A program made the position numbers and the translations under genes. From Terriglobia bacterium (GTDB taxonomy: Bacteria; Acidobacteriota; Terriglobia; Bryobacterales; Bryobacteraceae): 64,000 nt of DNA. This document shows positions 16,647 to 26,589 of this stretch, in pieces; position 1 is the first letter of the stretch; every line of letters begins with the position of its first letter. The stretch lies in NCBI GenBank assembly GCA_020073345.1, contig JAIQFI010000027.1, positions 1-64,000 on the forward strand, read 5' to 3'. Under the pieces are notes generated by a model, which was not told the origin of the DNA, did not search any database, and saw only the letters and a program-made list of their open reading frames with translations.

Positions 16647-18680
16647 TCACATGATCACGGCGGGCGGAGCGGGATCTTCCGGCCGGCCGGCTTTTGAAAG
16701 CGGCAGCTTGACCATCAGCATCCCCAGTAGCGCCATGACAATCAGGCCGGCGATATAGGAAGGCGACGTGAAAACCTGAGGGATCTCCAGGTCCCTGAAC
16801 TTGAAATAGGCCACCACCAAACCGGTGAGGGCTTCTCCGGCGATCAGGCCACTGGCAATCAGGATGCCGACGCTCTCGACGCGCGCTCGCTGCGCTTCAT
16901 TGTTCCCTGCCCGTAAGCTGAAGGTGTCCGACGCCCAGCGGAGCATGCCACCGACGAAAATGGCGAAGGTCGTGGCGATGGGCAGATACATGCCGACGGC
17001 TACCAGCATGGGGCTGCGGACGCGTAGCAGGATCAGGGCGAATCCGAAGAGGATTCCGGTAACAACCAGCGGCCAGGGCATATCACCGCCCACGATGCCC
17101 TGCGAGAGCACGGCCATCAAGCCGGCTTGCGGCGCGGGGAGCTTGGGATCGCCGAATCCGGTACCGCCTCCCTTGATGTTAGCCACTTGCAGGATGTAGA
17201 CCGGATAGTACATGACGACGCTGGCCAGAACCACCGCGATCAATTCAACGATCTGAATGCTGCGCGGGGTGCCCCCCAGAATGTATCCAGCCTTGAAGTC
17301 CTGCAGCAATTCGCCCGCCACAGCCGAGGAAACACAGACCACCGCGGCCACGCCCAGCACCACGGCGACGCCACTGGTTCCGCGCACACCCAGGGCGACC
17401 ATCAGCAGCGCGGCAATGATCAGAGTGGAGAGCGTAAGCCCGGAAATCGGATTGTTGGACGATCCGATCATGCCTACCAGATTCCCGGATACAGTGGCGA
17501 AGAAAAAACCCACGATCAACATCACGACGGCGGCCACCAGCCCTGCGATCCAGTTACCGGAAATATAGACGTACAGCCCGATCATCACCAAGAACATCAA
17601 AGCGATCAGGGAGAGCACGGTTTTCGAACCCATATAACGTTCGGTGCGCGCGACGGACTCCATAGGTGGAGCACCCTGGCGTACTTCACTCAGCGCGCGT
17701 CCCAGGCTGGAGGTTAGTTTGCTGCCCATGCGGAATAGCGTGTAGCCCGCGCCCACCAGCATGCCGCCCACGGCGATCGGCCGAACAATGTAGCGCCACA
17801 CGGCTGCGGCCTGCCCTTCCCATCCGGCTTCGCCAGCGCCTGCCGGTATGAACGCCTGGAGCTGGGGTCCCAAGAAGTACATCATCAAGGGCACCAGCAA
17901 ACCCCACGCCAGAACGCTGCCGGAAAACTGCAGGGCGGCGAGTTCCGGTCCGATTACGTATCCCACTCCCATGTAAGCAGGGCTGACCGTGGGACCCGAG
18001 AGCACCGACACGCCACCGGTCTGGAGGACGTTAGTGCTGCCGAGCGCACCCAGGCGCACGCCGCTGCGGCCCAGTTCGCCGATCGGAATAGCGACGTCTT
18101 TGTCCGTTCCGTATAGGCCAAACGTCCCCAAAAGCTGCACCAGAGAGCCCACGCCAATATTCCAGAAGAGATAGCGGGCAGCTTCGGCGCCACGCTGTCC
18201 GGCTTTGTGGATCTCCGCGGCGGCCAGGGATTCCGGGAACGGAAGCGAGGGATCCTCCACCATCACGCGTCGAACGAGGGACACGAACAAGACGCCCAGG
18301 ATCGCGCCCACAATCATCATGGATGTGGATTTCCAGTAGGCCTCACCAGGCTCGAAACTCACCCAGGCGCCGGTGATGACGAATGCGGGCAACGTAAAAA
18401 TGGCTCCCGCCGCAACGGATTCGCCGATGGACCCGGCGGTTCGGGCCAGGTTCTCCTCCAGCACGGACCCTTTCCATATACGCAGCACGGCCATGCCGAT
18501 CACTGCCGCCGGATACGTTGCCGCGATGGTAACGCCGGATTTCAGGCCCAGGTAGGCGTTGGCGGCACCGAGGATCACACACATCACCAGGCCCAGCAGC
18601 ACCGCCCGCAGCGTGAACTCCTTCATGCTGGTGTTTGCAGGGACGAAGGGGACGTGCTTAGGCGGCGTGGAGGTATCCAT
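16647..18680 (-). CDS. OPT-family oligopeptide/metal-chelate transporter
   Basis: OPT proteins are proton-coupled importers of oligopeptides or metal chelates. The 677-residue product has the N-terminal FTLRAVLLGLVMCVILGAANAYLGLKSGVTIAATYPAAVIGMA block characteristic of prokaryotic OPTs (residues about 22-65), GGVSVLSGPTVSPAYMGVGYVIG, and NPISGLTLSTLI, with about fifteen hydrophobic segments in all. It heads the OPT - membrane protein - SpeE-like operon. A TACTAT box at 18687-18692 (minus strand) ends 6 nt before the ATG. The substrate is not predictable from the sequence. Confidence 0.92.
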   Translation of the reverse strand: MDTSTPPKHVPFVPANTSMKEFTLRAVLLGLVMCVILGAANAYLGLKSGVTIAATYPAAVIGMAVLRIWKGSVLEENLARTAGSIGESVAAGAIFTLPAFVITGAWVSFEPGEAYWKSTSMMIVGAILGVLFVSLVRRVMVEDPSLPFPESLAAAEIHKAGQRGAEAARYLFWNIGVGSLVQLLGTFGLYGTDKDVAIPIGELGRSGVRLGALGSTNVLQTGGVSVLSGPTVSPAYMGVGYVIGPELAALQFSGSVLAWGLLVPLMMYFLGPQLQAFIPAGAGEAGWEGQAAAVWRYIVRPIAVGGMLVGAGYTLFRMGSKLTSSLGRALSEVRQGAPPMESVARTERYMGSKTVLSLIALMFLVMIGLYVYISGNWIAGLVAAVVMLIVGFFFATVSGNLVGMIGSSNNPISGLTLSTLIIAALLMVALGVRGTSGVAVVLGVAAVVCVSSAVAGELLQDFKAGYILGGTPRSIQIVELIAVVLASVVMYYPVYILQVANIKGGGTGFGDPKLPAPQAGLMAVLSQGIVGGDMPWPLVVTGILFGFALILLRVRSPMLVAVGMYLPIATTFAIFVGGMLRWASDTFSLRAGNNEAQRARVESVGILIASGLIAGEALTGLVVAYFKFRDLEIPQVFTSPSYIAGLIVMALLGMLMVKLPLSKAGRPEDPAPPAVIM

Positions 18681-18686
18681 CGCACG

Positions 18687-18692
18687 ATAGTA
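18687..18692 (-). promoter_or_regulatory. -10-like TACTAT before the OPT gene
   Basis: Read on the minus strand, TACTAT ends 6 nt before the ATG at 18680. This is the spacing expected for a leaderless start. No ribosome-binding site is seen in between. Confidence 0.4.
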
Positions 18693-18708
18693 TCATTCCG
18701 GCCTACGT

Positions 18709-18714
18709 TAGAAT
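18709..18714 (+). promoter_or_regulatory. -10-like TAGAAT before queC
   Basis: TAGAAT ends 12 nt before the queC ATG at 18727. It would give a leader of only about 5 nt; GAGG at 18715-18718 lies between the two. Confidence 0.4.
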
Positions 18715-18726
18715 GAGGTTCTCGTC

Positions 18727-19404
18727 ATGAAAGCCGTGTGTTTATTGAGCGGAGGGCTGGACTCCTCCACGTGCCTGGGCGTGGCCCGCCGCGACGGCTT
18801 CCAGTGCTACGCGCTTTCCTTCGATTACGGCCAGCGGCATAAAATCGAGCTGCAGGCGGCGGCGAGCATCGCCTGGCACTTCGGCGTGCGCGAGCACAAG
18901 GTTATCCAGATCGACCTGCGAGCCTTTGGCGGCAGCGCGCTGACCGCGGATATCGCCGTACCGAAAGACAGCCTGGAACAAGGAACACAAGGCATCCCAA
19001 TTACGTACGTCCCTGCGCGCAACACGATCTTTCTTTCCTACGCGATGGCGTGGGCGGAGGTGCTGGAATGTTCGGATATCTTCATCGGCGTGAATGCGAT
19101 CGACTACTCCGGTTATCCGGATTGCCGGCCGGAGTTCATCGCCGCGTTCGAACACCTGGCGAACCTCGCCACCAAGGCGGGTGTCGAGGGGCGGACGCTG
19201 CTGCGGATTCACACGCCGTTGGCGCAGCTCGACAAAGCGGGCATCGTAAAGCTGGCATTGGACGTGGGAGTCGATTTCGGGCTGACGCATAGCTGCTATG
19301 ATCCCGATCGGGAAGGCCACCCGTGCGGGCACTGCGATTCATGCCTGCTGCGGCAGAAGGGATTTCGCGAGGCAGGTCTGGTAGATCCTTTAGAGTATCA
19401 ATGA
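18727..19404 (+). CDS. queC: 7-cyano-7-deazaguanine synthase
   Basis: Converts 7-carboxy-7-deazaguanine to preQ0 using ATP and ammonia, in queuosine biosynthesis. The PP-loop SGGLDSS is at residues 8-14, with [10 protein letters not shown] and the highly conserved [10 protein letters not shown] and [17 protein letters not shown] downstream. A zinc site is formed by cysteines in [17 protein letters not shown] near the end. At 225 residues the length is standard. It overlaps queE by the ATGA junction, so the two consecutive steps are translationally coupled. Confidence 0.97.
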   Translation: MKAVCLLSGGLDSSTCLGVARRDGFQCYALSFDYGQRHKIELQAAASIAWHFGVREHKVIQIDLRAFGGSALTADIAVPKDSLEQGTQGIPITYVPARNTIFLSYAMAWAEVLECSDIFIGVNAIDYSGYPDCRPEFIAAFEHLANLATKAGVEGRTLLRIHTPLAQLDKAGIVKLALDVGVDFGLTHSCYDPDREGHPCGHCDSCLLRQKGFREAGLVDPLEYQ

Positions 19405-20084
19405 AGATCTCCGAGATTTTCTATTCTATTCAAGGCGAGGGGATGCTCACAGGCGTTCCCAGCGTGTTCGTGCGCACGTCGGGATGCAATCTTCGATGCG
19501 TGTGGTGCGACACGCCTTACACTTCGTGGGCGCCGGAAGGGGCCGACATGACCGTCGAAGAGATTCTCGCGGCCGTGCAAGCGCATCCGGCCAGGCATGC
19601 GGTGGTCACGGGGGGCGAGCCGATGATCGCTCCGGGGATCGTGGAACTGACGCAGGGGCTCAAGGGGGGCGGCCTGCATATCACAGTCGAAACCGCGGGG
19701 ACTGTCTATCACCCGGTCGCCTGCGACTTGATGAGCATCAGCCCGAAGCTGGAGAATTCCACGCCGCGCGAGCGCGAAGGCGGCAAGTGGGCGGCGCAGC
19801 ATAATCGGCTTCGCTATCAGCCTGAAATACTCAGACAACTGATGTCGGAATACGAGTACCAGCTTAAGTTCGTGGTGGCCTCGCCGGGCGATTTGGTGGA
19901 GATTGCGAAGATGATCGAGGATACCCACGCCGATCGTAGCCGGGTCGTCTTGATGGCCGAAGGCACTACATCAGACGTGATCCGCGAACGCGCGCTGTGG
20001 CTCGCCGAGATCTGCAAGCGCGAAGGTTTTCGCTACAGCCCGCGCCTGCACATCGATCTATGGGGCAATCGAAGAGGCGTTTAA
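19401..20084 (+). CDS. queE: 7-carboxy-7-deazaguanine synthase (radical SAM)
   Basis: Radical SAM enzyme that makes 7-carboxy-7-deazaguanine from 6-carboxytetrahydropterin. The 227-residue product begins [14 protein letters not shown], has the cluster motif [12 protein letters not shown] (C-x3-C-x2-C), the SAM-binding VVTGGEPM and the C-terminal [12 protein letters not shown] 19401 is chosen because it overlaps the queC stop by 4 nt and gives the conserved N-terminus; an upstream GTG extension would only read through queC. Its 3' end overlaps the convergent mutY by 27 nt. queD and queF are not in the window. Confidence 0.96.
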   Translation: MKISEIFYSIQGEGMLTGVPSVFVRTSGCNLRCVWCDTPYTSWAPEGADMTVEEILAAVQAHPARHAVVTGGEPMIAPGIVELTQGLKGGGLHITVETAGTVYHPVACDLMSISPKLENSTPREREGGKWAAQHNRLRYQPEILRQLMSEYEYQLKFVVASPGDLVEIAKMIEDTHADRSRVVLMAEGTTSDVIRERALWLAEICKREGFRYSPRLHIDLWGNRRGV

Positions 20085-21017
20085 ACACCGCAGCGCTTTT
20101 TTGGCCGCCGTGCTTAGGGGGATTTCGCCTAGCTTATTTTCATCCCACCACCGGCATTCGCGCGGACGGGTCGCAATTCGCGCTTCGCGGACTTCAAAGT
20201 AATACTGGCTATTCGTGATGGCGTGGCGGAACGCGCCCAGCTTGGTCCCCAGCCGGACGCCTGGGAAGACTTCGGGCAGCTCCCAAAATCCCGAGACGCG
20301 GGCGCTGGGGGTTAGCAGAATGCGGCCCTTTCGGCGGATGACCAACAAGGATCGCTCCTTTCGCACGATCGCCGGCTTCTTCTTCGGTGGCGGCAGGTTT
20401 CGTTGGATGCCAAGACGGTGCGCTTCGCATTCTCCCGATACAGGGCATCCCGCACAGAGTGGCTCCCGTGGCAGGCACACGACCGCCCCGAGCTCCATCA
20501 CACCCTGGTTCCAGCGCCCTGGGTCGCGCCGGGACATTAATTGAGTCGCTGTCGCTCCGACATCGACGGAGGGATCACCCGCCAGACGCATGACCACGCG
20601 CCGGACGTTGCCGTCGATCGCCGCATGCGGCAGCCCGAAGGCAATACTCGCCACGGCCGCGGCGGTGTAGTCTCCCACGCCGGCCAGCGCCCGGATGGAT
20701 TCGTAGTCCCGCGGAAAACCGCCCGCCTCGACGATCTGACGCGCGGCCTTCTGCATGTTGCGCGCCCGCGAATAGTATCCAAGTCCGCTCCATAGCGACA
20801 GGACCTCGGCCTCGGCTGCCTGCGCGAGATCCTCCACACGCGGGAAGCGCTTCAGGAAGCGTTCGTAGTAGGGGATCACCGCCACCACGCGCGTTTGTTG
20901 CAGCATGATCTCGGACACCCAGATGGCGTAGGGATCGCTGGTGCGCCGCCAGGGAAGGTCGCGCCGAGCGCGATCATACCAGCGCGTCAGTTTCCGCCGA
21001 ATGGCCGCTTGGTCCAA
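20058..21017 (-). CDS. mutY: A/G-specific adenine glycosylase
   Basis: Removes adenine mispaired with 8-oxoguanine. The 319-residue product shows WVSEIMLQQTRV (with the catalytic glutamate), the helix-hairpin-helix LAGVGDYTAAAVASIAFG with its aspartate, DGNVRRV, and the iron-sulfur loop C-x6-C-x2-C-x5-C in CLPREPLCAGCPVSGEC. A Nudix-like 8-oxoG recognition domain forms the C-terminal third (FWELPEVFPG) but is short. The start is 27 nt from the divergent uvrA start. The 3' end overlaps queE. Confidence 0.95.
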   Translation of the reverse strand: MDQAAIRRKLTRWYDRARRDLPWRRTSDPYAIWVSEIMLQQTRVVAVIPYYERFLKRFPRVEDLAQAAEAEVLSLWSGLGYYSRARNMQKAARQIVEAGGFPRDYESIRALAGVGDYTAAAVASIAFGLPHAAIDGNVRRVVMRLAGDPSVDVGATATQLMSRRDPGRWNQGVMELGAVVCLPREPLCAGCPVSGECEAHRLGIQRNLPPPKKKPAIVRKERSLLVIRRKGRILLTPSARVSGFWELPEVFPGVRLGTKLGAFRHAITNSQYYFEVREARIATRPRECRWWDENKLGEIPLSTAAKKALRCLNASSIAP

Positions 21018-21044
21018 TTTCCTATACTAGTAGGTACTCCTCCC
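21018..21044. promoter_or_regulatory. Shared 27-bp divergent mutY/uvrA promoter region
   Basis: The whole gap between the two repair genes is 27 bp. TATACT at 21023-21028 is a good -10 for uvrA. On the other strand TAGTAT (21031-21026) can serve mutY, the two boxes overlapping around a central ACTAGT. Any -35 elements must lie inside the opposite coding sequences. Firing of the two promoters is probably mutually exclusive (inference). Confidence 0.5.
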
Positions 21045-23843
21045 TTGAACGACTCCATTCGTATTCGTGGCGCCCGGGTTCATAACCTGAAGGGCATCTC
21101 GCTGGCGATCCCGCACGACCGCCTGACCGTGATCACAGGTGTGTCCGGATCGGGAAAATCGTCGCTGGCATTCGACACTATTTACGCCGAGGGCCAGCGT
21201 CGCTACGTGGAATCCCTGTCGGCTTATGCACGCCAGTTCCTGGAGCGGATGGAGAAGCCGGACGTGGATGACATCGACGGCATCGCGCCGCCGGTGGCAA
21301 TCCGGCAGAAGAACACCACCCGCAATCCGCGTTCGACCGTGGCGACCTCCACCGAACTGTACGATTTCCTCCGGCTGCTGTGGGCGCGCGCGGGACGCAC
21401 GTTTTGTCCCAACTGCAATATCTACGTCGAGCGCGATTCCGTGGACCAGGTGGCCGCACGGATGATGGCCCAGGCCGACGGCTCGCGCTGGTACGTCTTG
21501 TTTCCCCTCACCCCGGAGAAGAACACCGATGCCCTGCGCGACAAGTTGTTCGACCTACGAAAGCGCGGCTTCAACCGGCTCTATCAGGGTGGGAAGATAT
21601 TTGAATTCTCCACACCAGAGTCGCTGCTCGATGTCGATTTCTCAAAGCCCGTATTCATCCTGGTGGATCGTCTGGCGATCACTCCGGATATTCGCCAGCG
21701 CCTGGTCGATTCTGTCGAGATCGGCTATCGCGAATCCGGCGAGGTACTCTTTGAGCCTCCCGCAGGCGGCGGGCAGACGGTTCGTTTCAACGAAAAGTTC
21801 TCCTGCAAGCTGTGCGGCAAGATCTTCACCGAACCAGAACCCAGCCTATTTAGCTTCAACAGCCCTTACGGCGCCTGCAAGCGTTGCCAGGGGTTTGGGA
21901 ACACCATCGACTATGACCTGGACCTGGTGATTCCGAACCGGGCGCTGTCGATTCAGCAGGGTGCCGTGGATCCATGGACCAAGCCGCAATATTCCGGATT
22001 CGCGGTCGATTTCAAGAAGGACACCAAGGGCAAGGTTCGCCTGAGCGTACCGATCTTCGATCTCCGAAAGGACGAGTTGGCGATCGTCCACGAACATATT
22101 CGTGATTTCTTCAAAGAAGTGGAGAAGAAAAAGTATAAAGTCCATGTGCGCGTGTTCTTAAGCCGGTATCGCGGTTACACGCTGTGTCCGGACTGCGGCG
22201 GCTCGCGTCTACGGGCCGACGCCTTGTGGATCCAGGTGGGTGGGAAGAATATGGCCGAGGTCACGCGCATGAACATCGCGCAGGCCCAGGAGTTCTTTCT
22301 TTCTCTCCAGCTCGCGCCCGAGGAAATGGCGATCGCCGACAAAGTGTTGATCGAAATCCGGCAAAGGCTGAAGTTCCTGAACGATGTGGGATTGGAGTAC
22401 CTCACCCTCGATCGGCTTTCGGCGACCCTTTCGGGCGGCGAAGCCCAGCGCATCCAACTGGCGACGTGCCTCGGTTCGCGATTGGTGGGCGCGTGTTACG
22501 TGCTCGACGAACCGTCCATAGGTTTGCATAGCCGTGACACGGCCCGGTTGGTGGGCATCCTCGAGGAACTGCGCGATATCGGCAACACGATCCTGGTAGT
22601 GGAGCACGATCCGGACGTGATGCGCTCGGCGGATCATATTGTCGATCTGGGGCCGGGCGCAGGTGAGAACGGCGGCAGCATCGTCTTCGAGGGCGACTAC
22701 AAAAAGCTCATTTCGGACGGAGCCACGTCGCTCACCTCCAAGTATCTGCGCGGCGATCTGCAAACATCCTACATCAGCGGCCGCCGCACGCCGCACCCCA
22801 AGCGCGTGGTTCGATTCTTAGGCGCGCAGGCGCACAATCTCAAAGGTATCGACGTATCGATTCCGCTCAACCTGATGGTCGCGGTCACGGGTGTTTCAGG
22901 ATCGGGCAAATCGACGCTGGTGCATGACGTGATCTATCAAACATTGGAGAAGCGTCTCAGCCACGAAGAAGGAAAATCAACACTACTGACGGGCACGTCA
23001 CCCGAGGATTGGGGCGTACCTCCGGAAAAACTCACTTGCCGCAAGGTGGAAAAAGCGGAGCTGTTGAAGGCGGTGGTGCTGGTAGATCAGTCGCCTATCG
23101 GCCGCACGCCGCGATCCAATCCCGTCACTTACATCAAGGCGTTCGATTTGATCCGTGAGCTGTTTGCATCCACGACTGAAGCCGATCGCCGCGGCTACAC
23201 CGCCGGGCATTTTTCGTTCAACATCCCGGGCGGACGCTGCGAAACCTGCCAGGGAGACGGAACCGTGACGGTGGAGATGCAATTCCTGGCGGACGTCGAA
23301 CTGGTCTGCGACGATTGCAAGGGCACGCGCTTCAAGCCGGGCGTTCTGGAAGTTCTGTATCACGGCCTGAACATTCACGAGGTGCTGCAGCTCACGGTGA
23401 AGGAGGCGATCTCGTTCTTCTCGGCGACTCCCCGCCTGGCGCAGAAACTGGAGGTTCTGGCCGATGTCGGCCTCGGGTATCTGCGCCTGGGCCAATCGGC
23501 TACCACGCTCTCCGGCGGAGAAGCCCAGCGCGTGAAACTCGCAGCCCACCTGTCGCAGGCCACGACCGGGGGTACGCTTTACATTTTCGACGAGCCGACC
23601 ACCGGACTGCACTTTGACGACATCGCCAAACTCCTGGACGCGTTCGAGCGGCTATTGCGATCCGGCGCGAGCATCCTGATCATCGAGCATAATCTGGAAG
23701 TGATTCGCAGGGCGGATTGGGTGATCGATCTGGGCCCGGAGGGCGGCGATGGCGGCGGACGTATCGTGGCCGAAGGCACACCGGAGCAGATCGCGCAGGT
23801 CGCGGAATCTTATACTGGCAGATATTTAACTGCCACACACTAA
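21045..23843 (+). CDS. uvrA: Excinuclease ABC subunit A
   Basis: Damage-recognition ATPase of nucleotide excision repair. The 932-residue protein carries two ABC modules: Walker [20 protein letters not shown] and [14 protein letters not shown], signatures [12 protein letters not shown] and [12 protein letters not shown], and [22 protein letters not shown]. Zinc-finger cysteines are present ([30 protein letters not shown]). The start is taken at TTG 21045 ([15 protein letters not shown]). No ATG or GTG occurs in frame nearby, and the longer upstream reading lies antisense to mutY. No ribosome-binding site precedes it, consistent with a short leader from TATACT. Confidence 0.96.
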   Translation: MNDSIRIRGARVHNLKGISLAIPHDRLTVITGVSGSGKSSLAFDTIYAEGQRRYVESLSAYARQFLERMEKPDVDDIDGIAPPVAIRQKNTTRNPRSTVATSTELYDFLRLLWARAGRTFCPNCNIYVERDSVDQVAARMMAQADGSRWYVLFPLTPEKNTDALRDKLFDLRKRGFNRLYQGGKIFEFSTPESLLDVDFSKPVFILVDRLAITPDIRQRLVDSVEIGYRESGEVLFEPPAGGGQTVRFNEKFSCKLCGKIFTEPEPSLFSFNSPYGACKRCQGFGNTIDYDLDLVIPNRALSIQQGAVDPWTKPQYSGFAVDFKKDTKGKVRLSVPIFDLRKDELAIVHEHIRDFFKEVEKKKYKVHVRVFLSRYRGYTLCPDCGGSRLRADALWIQVGGKNMAEVTRMNIAQAQEFFLSLQLAPEEMAIADKVLIEIRQRLKFLNDVGLEYLTLDRLSATLSGGEAQRIQLATCLGSRLVGACYVLDEPSIGLHSRDTARLVGILEELRDIGNTILVVEHDPDVMRSADHIVDLGPGAGENGGSIVFEGDYKKLISDGATSLTSKYLRGDLQTSYISGRRTPHPKRVVRFLGAQAHNLKGIDVSIPLNLMVAVTGVSGSGKSTLVHDVIYQTLEKRLSHEEGKSTLLTGTSPEDWGVPPEKLTCRKVEKAELLKAVVLVDQSPIGRTPRSNPVTYIKAFDLIRELFASTTEADRRGYTAGHFSFNIPGGRCETCQGDGTVTVEMQFLADVELVCDDCKGTRFKPGVLEVLYHGLNIHEVLQLTVKEAISFFSATPRLAQKLEVLADVGLGYLRLGQSATTLSGGEAQRVKLAAHLSQATTGGTLYIFDEPTTGLHFDDIAKLLDAFERLLRSGASILIIEHNLEVIRRADWVIDLGPEGGDGGGRIVAEGTPEQIAQVAESYTGRYLTATH

Positions 23844-24538
23844 TGCCACAAACTCTGCACGTTGAAAAACATTTCGAGTCATCGCTGGTGGTGCGCGACG
23901 TGGTCATCGGTATGGCCGATGGCCTCACGGTGCCCTTCGCGCTGGCCGCGGGCCTCAGCGGCGCGGTGAACGCTTCCACCGTGATCATTGTCGCCGGGCT
24001 GGCCGAAGTAGCCGCCGGCTCGATCGCCATGGGGCTGGGTGGATACCTGGCCGCCAAGGGCGATGCGGAACACTACGCGAGCGAGCGCCGGCGTGAAGAG
24101 ATGGAGATCGTCGAACGGACCGACGACGAACGCCACGAGGTCATCCAGATTCTGGAATCCTACGGCCTGACGCACGAGCAGACCACGCCAATCCTGGCCG
24201 CGTTCGAAGCCCGGCCGAAAGTCTGGGTGGATTGGATGATGCGATTCGAGCTCGGCCTCGAAGAGCCGGACCCGAAGCGAGCCGTCACCAGCGCCATGAC
24301 TATCGCGGGCTCTTATATCGCCGGCGGACTAATCCCGCTGGCGCCTTACATGATCACGCCCGATACCCACACCGGCTTGCTCTACTCGGTGGGCTCCACG
24401 ATCGTAGCGCTGGCTGTTTTTGGATATGTGAAGGGACATTTCACTGGCGCGCCCAAGCTCCGCAGCTCTTTGCGGACCACGGCCATCGGCGGGCTGGCCG
24501 CAGGGGCCGCTTACTTGATCGCGCGTTTAATCAGCTGA
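23843..24538 (+). CDS. VIT1/CCC1-family Fe2+/Mn2+ transporter
   Basis: Membrane exporter of iron or manganese. The 231-residue product has SLVVRDVVIGMADGLTVPFALAAGLSGA at residues 14-41, AGSIAMGLGGYLAAKGDAEHY, the cytosolic metal-binding helices (ERRREEMEIVERTDDERHEV), and three C-terminal hydrophobic segments. The start ATG shares one base with the uvrA stop (TAATG at 23841-23845), which implies translational coupling. A longer upstream start would overlap uvrA and lack the family N-terminus. Linking iron removal to DNA repair is an inference from gene order. Confidence 0.9.
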   Translation: MPQTLHVEKHFESSLVVRDVVIGMADGLTVPFALAAGLSGAVNASTVIIVAGLAEVAAGSIAMGLGGYLAAKGDAEHYASERRREEMEIVERTDDERHEVIQILESYGLTHEQTTPILAAFEARPKVWVDWMMRFELGLEEPDPKRAVTSAMTIAGSYIAGGLIPLAPYMITPDTHTGLLYSVGSTIVALAVFGYVKGHFTGAPKLRSSLRTTAIGGLAAGAAYLIARLIS

Positions 24539-24542
24539 GCGT

Positions 24543-25661
24543 CTACTTGTGTTCGGGGGCGGCGGGAGGTTCTTCCGTCGCTTCCACCAATTTGTCCACC
24601 GCGATACGGTAAACAGCGGGTTTCCCGTGCTGATCGCTCAGGAAGAATACATTCTGGCTGCTGGGTGAAAAAATCGGCGACACCATGGCTGGATCGCTGG
24701 CACGATGTTCGCATAAGGTGAATTCGCGATGCACGGCGCGCACCAGCAACAGCACGTACGGCGAGGCTTTGCTGGCGCTGGCGCCCACCAGCACGCTGCC
24801 GTCGGCGTTCCGCTCGAAGCAGGCGTACTGAGTTGTATCCGAGACCGCTTTATCCTCATTTGTGTCCGGGGTGAACTCGCGGATGTTGCGTAGCTTGCGC
24901 GGATCGGGCGGCACGTTGAGATATAGAACACTTCGGCCATCCGGATTCCAGGTAGTGGTGGTGTACTGGCCATCGGCTAGCCTCAGCCGGTAATTCTGTT
25001 TGCCGTCCACATTCGCCAGCCAAACGCCGCCGGCACGCCGGTAGAGCACCGACGCGCGACGTGGGCGCGGCATGGGATCGCTCAACTCCTCATCCGCTTC
25101 CGCGAGCGTGGCGGCAGTGCCGTCGATCATGCGGATCCACTGCAGGCGGTAACGCGGACCTTTCTCCACAAGCGCAGCCGAGAGCCCATCGTCGGTGACG
25201 CTCATGCTGGCGGGTTGATACCCCTCCGGAGACCGGTACACCTCGCGCGGCCGGAGCGACGTCAGGCTGCTCAGGTACAGGCGGCTGCCGTCGATGTAGC
25301 AAAAACTTCGCTCATCGGCGGCCAGCGTAAAACAGGCGGGATTGAAGTTCTCCGCATCGGTCAGAAGACGCGTCTGGCCAGTCTTGAGGTCCAGCCGGTA
25401 TGCCTGCATCGTACCGGATGTGTCGGAGGCACACAGCAGAAAGCTTCCCTTGCGCGAGACGGCTCGTGCATAGTGCGGCGGCAGCGCGCTGGTGTGTGCA
25501 GGATCGGTAAGCCGGAAAACGGGGAGTTCCGTGGCCGGATCGGAGTAGCGCGAAACGGCCGAAGGGAGCAGACTGCCCTTGCCGGTGGTGGCAGCCACGC
25601 AAACGCCGGGGATCGCCGCCAGGAATAATCGCCGCGAACACAGAACGTTCGCAGGGCTCAT
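24543..25661 (-). CDS. Exported WD40/TolB-like beta-propeller protein
   Basis: A 372-residue protein with a Tat-like or Sec signal (SRRLFLAAIPGVCVAA). Repeated blades follow, such as GTMQAYRLDLKTGQTRLLTDA, RSFCYIDGSRLYLSSL and SPIFSPSSQNVFFLSDQHGKPAVYRIAVD. The pattern of TDP...LPPHYARAVSRKGSFLLCASDTSG recalls oligogalacturonide-lyase-like propellers, but the catalytic histidine cluster cannot be confirmed, so no enzyme name is given. It converges on the VIT gene with a 4-bp gap, so both share their downstream region. TACCAT lies 6 nt before the start. Confidence 0.7.
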   Translation of the reverse strand: MSPANVLCSRRLFLAAIPGVCVAATTGKGSLLPSAVSRYSDPATELPVFRLTDPAHTSALPPHYARAVSRKGSFLLCASDTSGTMQAYRLDLKTGQTRLLTDAENFNPACFTLAADERSFCYIDGSRLYLSSLTSLRPREVYRSPEGYQPASMSVTDDGLSAALVEKGPRYRLQWIRMIDGTAATLAEADEELSDPMPRPRRASVLYRRAGGVWLANVDGKQNYRLRLADGQYTTTTWNPDGRSVLYLNVPPDPRKLRNIREFTPDTNEDKAVSDTTQYACFERNADGSVLVGASASKASPYVLLLVRAVHREFTLCEHRASDPAMVSPIFSPSSQNVFFLSDQHGKPAVYRIAVDKLVEATEEPPAAPEHK

Positions 25662-25676
25662 TCTTCGATGGTAACG

Positions 25677-26564
25677 CTAGAAGGGGAGGTCGGGAGGCGC
25701 GGGCTCTACCAGCGTGGATTTCGCCAGATAAGGATAAGGGTTTACAGGATTGCCTTGACGGCGCACTTCAAAGTGCAGATGGGGAGAGGTCGCGCGTCCG
25801 GTTGCGCCCGAATAGCCCAGGATCTCGCCACGCCGGATTTCCTGGCCGGGAACGACCTCGAAGCCGGACAGGTGCGCATACCAGGTCTGGATTCCGTTGC
25901 CATGATCGATCACAACCAACTTGCCGTAGCCGCCCGAGGCCCACTCGGCATGTTCCACCACTCCGTCCGCGGCCGCGCGGACCGAAGTTCCCTGGGCGGC
26001 AGAGATGTCGACTCCCGTATGAAACGCTCCTTCGCCCGAGAACGGATCCTGCCGGTCGCCGAAGTGGCTCAGCAGCCTGCCGTTGACCGGCCAGATGGCG
26101 GGCATGGTGTTCTTTTGCCAGGCTCTGGGATAACCGCGTTGGAGGCGCGAGAAACTTGCCGACTTGAGGAAGTTGTATTCGTCGATGGACTCGCGGAAAG
26201 TAGGCACCAGCAGGCCCTCATCCACGAAATCGCTGGAGCTATCCAGCGTTCTCTTAAGTCCCAAGGCCAGGGTTACTTCACTGGCTAACAGTTGCAGTTC
26301 CGCGAGCTGGGCATTCTTCTGATCGTTTTCCCGCTGGAGCGCATGGTATTGGTTACGAAGGGTGTCAACCTCCGTACGAAGGGTGTTGTAGTTCGATACT
26401 TTCCAGGTCATCCGCAGGTAGCTCGAGACCATGCCAAACAGCGAGAATGAACCGAGAAGTGCAAGTCCTAGAAGGACATACAGCGCCTGGTGGGGTATGT
26501 GAATGCGCCGAAGGCGTCCGTGAAGCGAGTGGGCCAAGACGACCACGAAATAATGCTGCTTCAT
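25677..26564 (-). CDS. M23-family murein endopeptidase, membrane anchored
   Basis: Cuts peptidoglycan cross-bridges or acts as a regulator of cell-wall hydrolysis. The 295-residue product has one membrane helix (about residues 28-48), a coiled coil at 55-100 (LRTEVDTLRNQYHALQREND), and a LytM domain at 160-275 with zinc motifs HTGVD and HLHFE. All expected ligands are present, so it is probably active in the periplasm. It has a good promoter 105-140 nt upstream and a structured leader (26590-26625). A weak purine stretch (GAGAGAG) precedes the ATG. Confidence 0.92.
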   Translation of the reverse strand: MKQHYFVVVLAHSLHGRLRRIHIPHQALYVLLGLALLGSFSLFGMVSSYLRMTWKVSNYNTLRTEVDTLRNQYHALQRENDQKNAQLAELQLLASEVTLALGLKRTLDSSSDFVDEGLLVPTFRESIDEYNFLKSASFSRLQRGYPRAWQKNTMPAIWPVNGRLLSHFGDRQDPFSGEGAFHTGVDISAAQGTSVRAAADGVVEHAEWASGGYGKLVVIDHGNGIQTWYAHLSGFEVVPGQEIRRGEILGYSGATGRATSPHLHFEVRRQGNPVNPYPYLAKSTLVEPAPPDLPF

Positions 26565-26589
26565 AACTCTCTCATTTAACCTTCGGCTG

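Noticed and set aside
20895-21044. Upstream extension of uvrA to ATG 20895
   Set aside because: The added residues are antisense to mutY and unlike Uvr[11 protein letters not shown] from TTG 21045 matches the family start.
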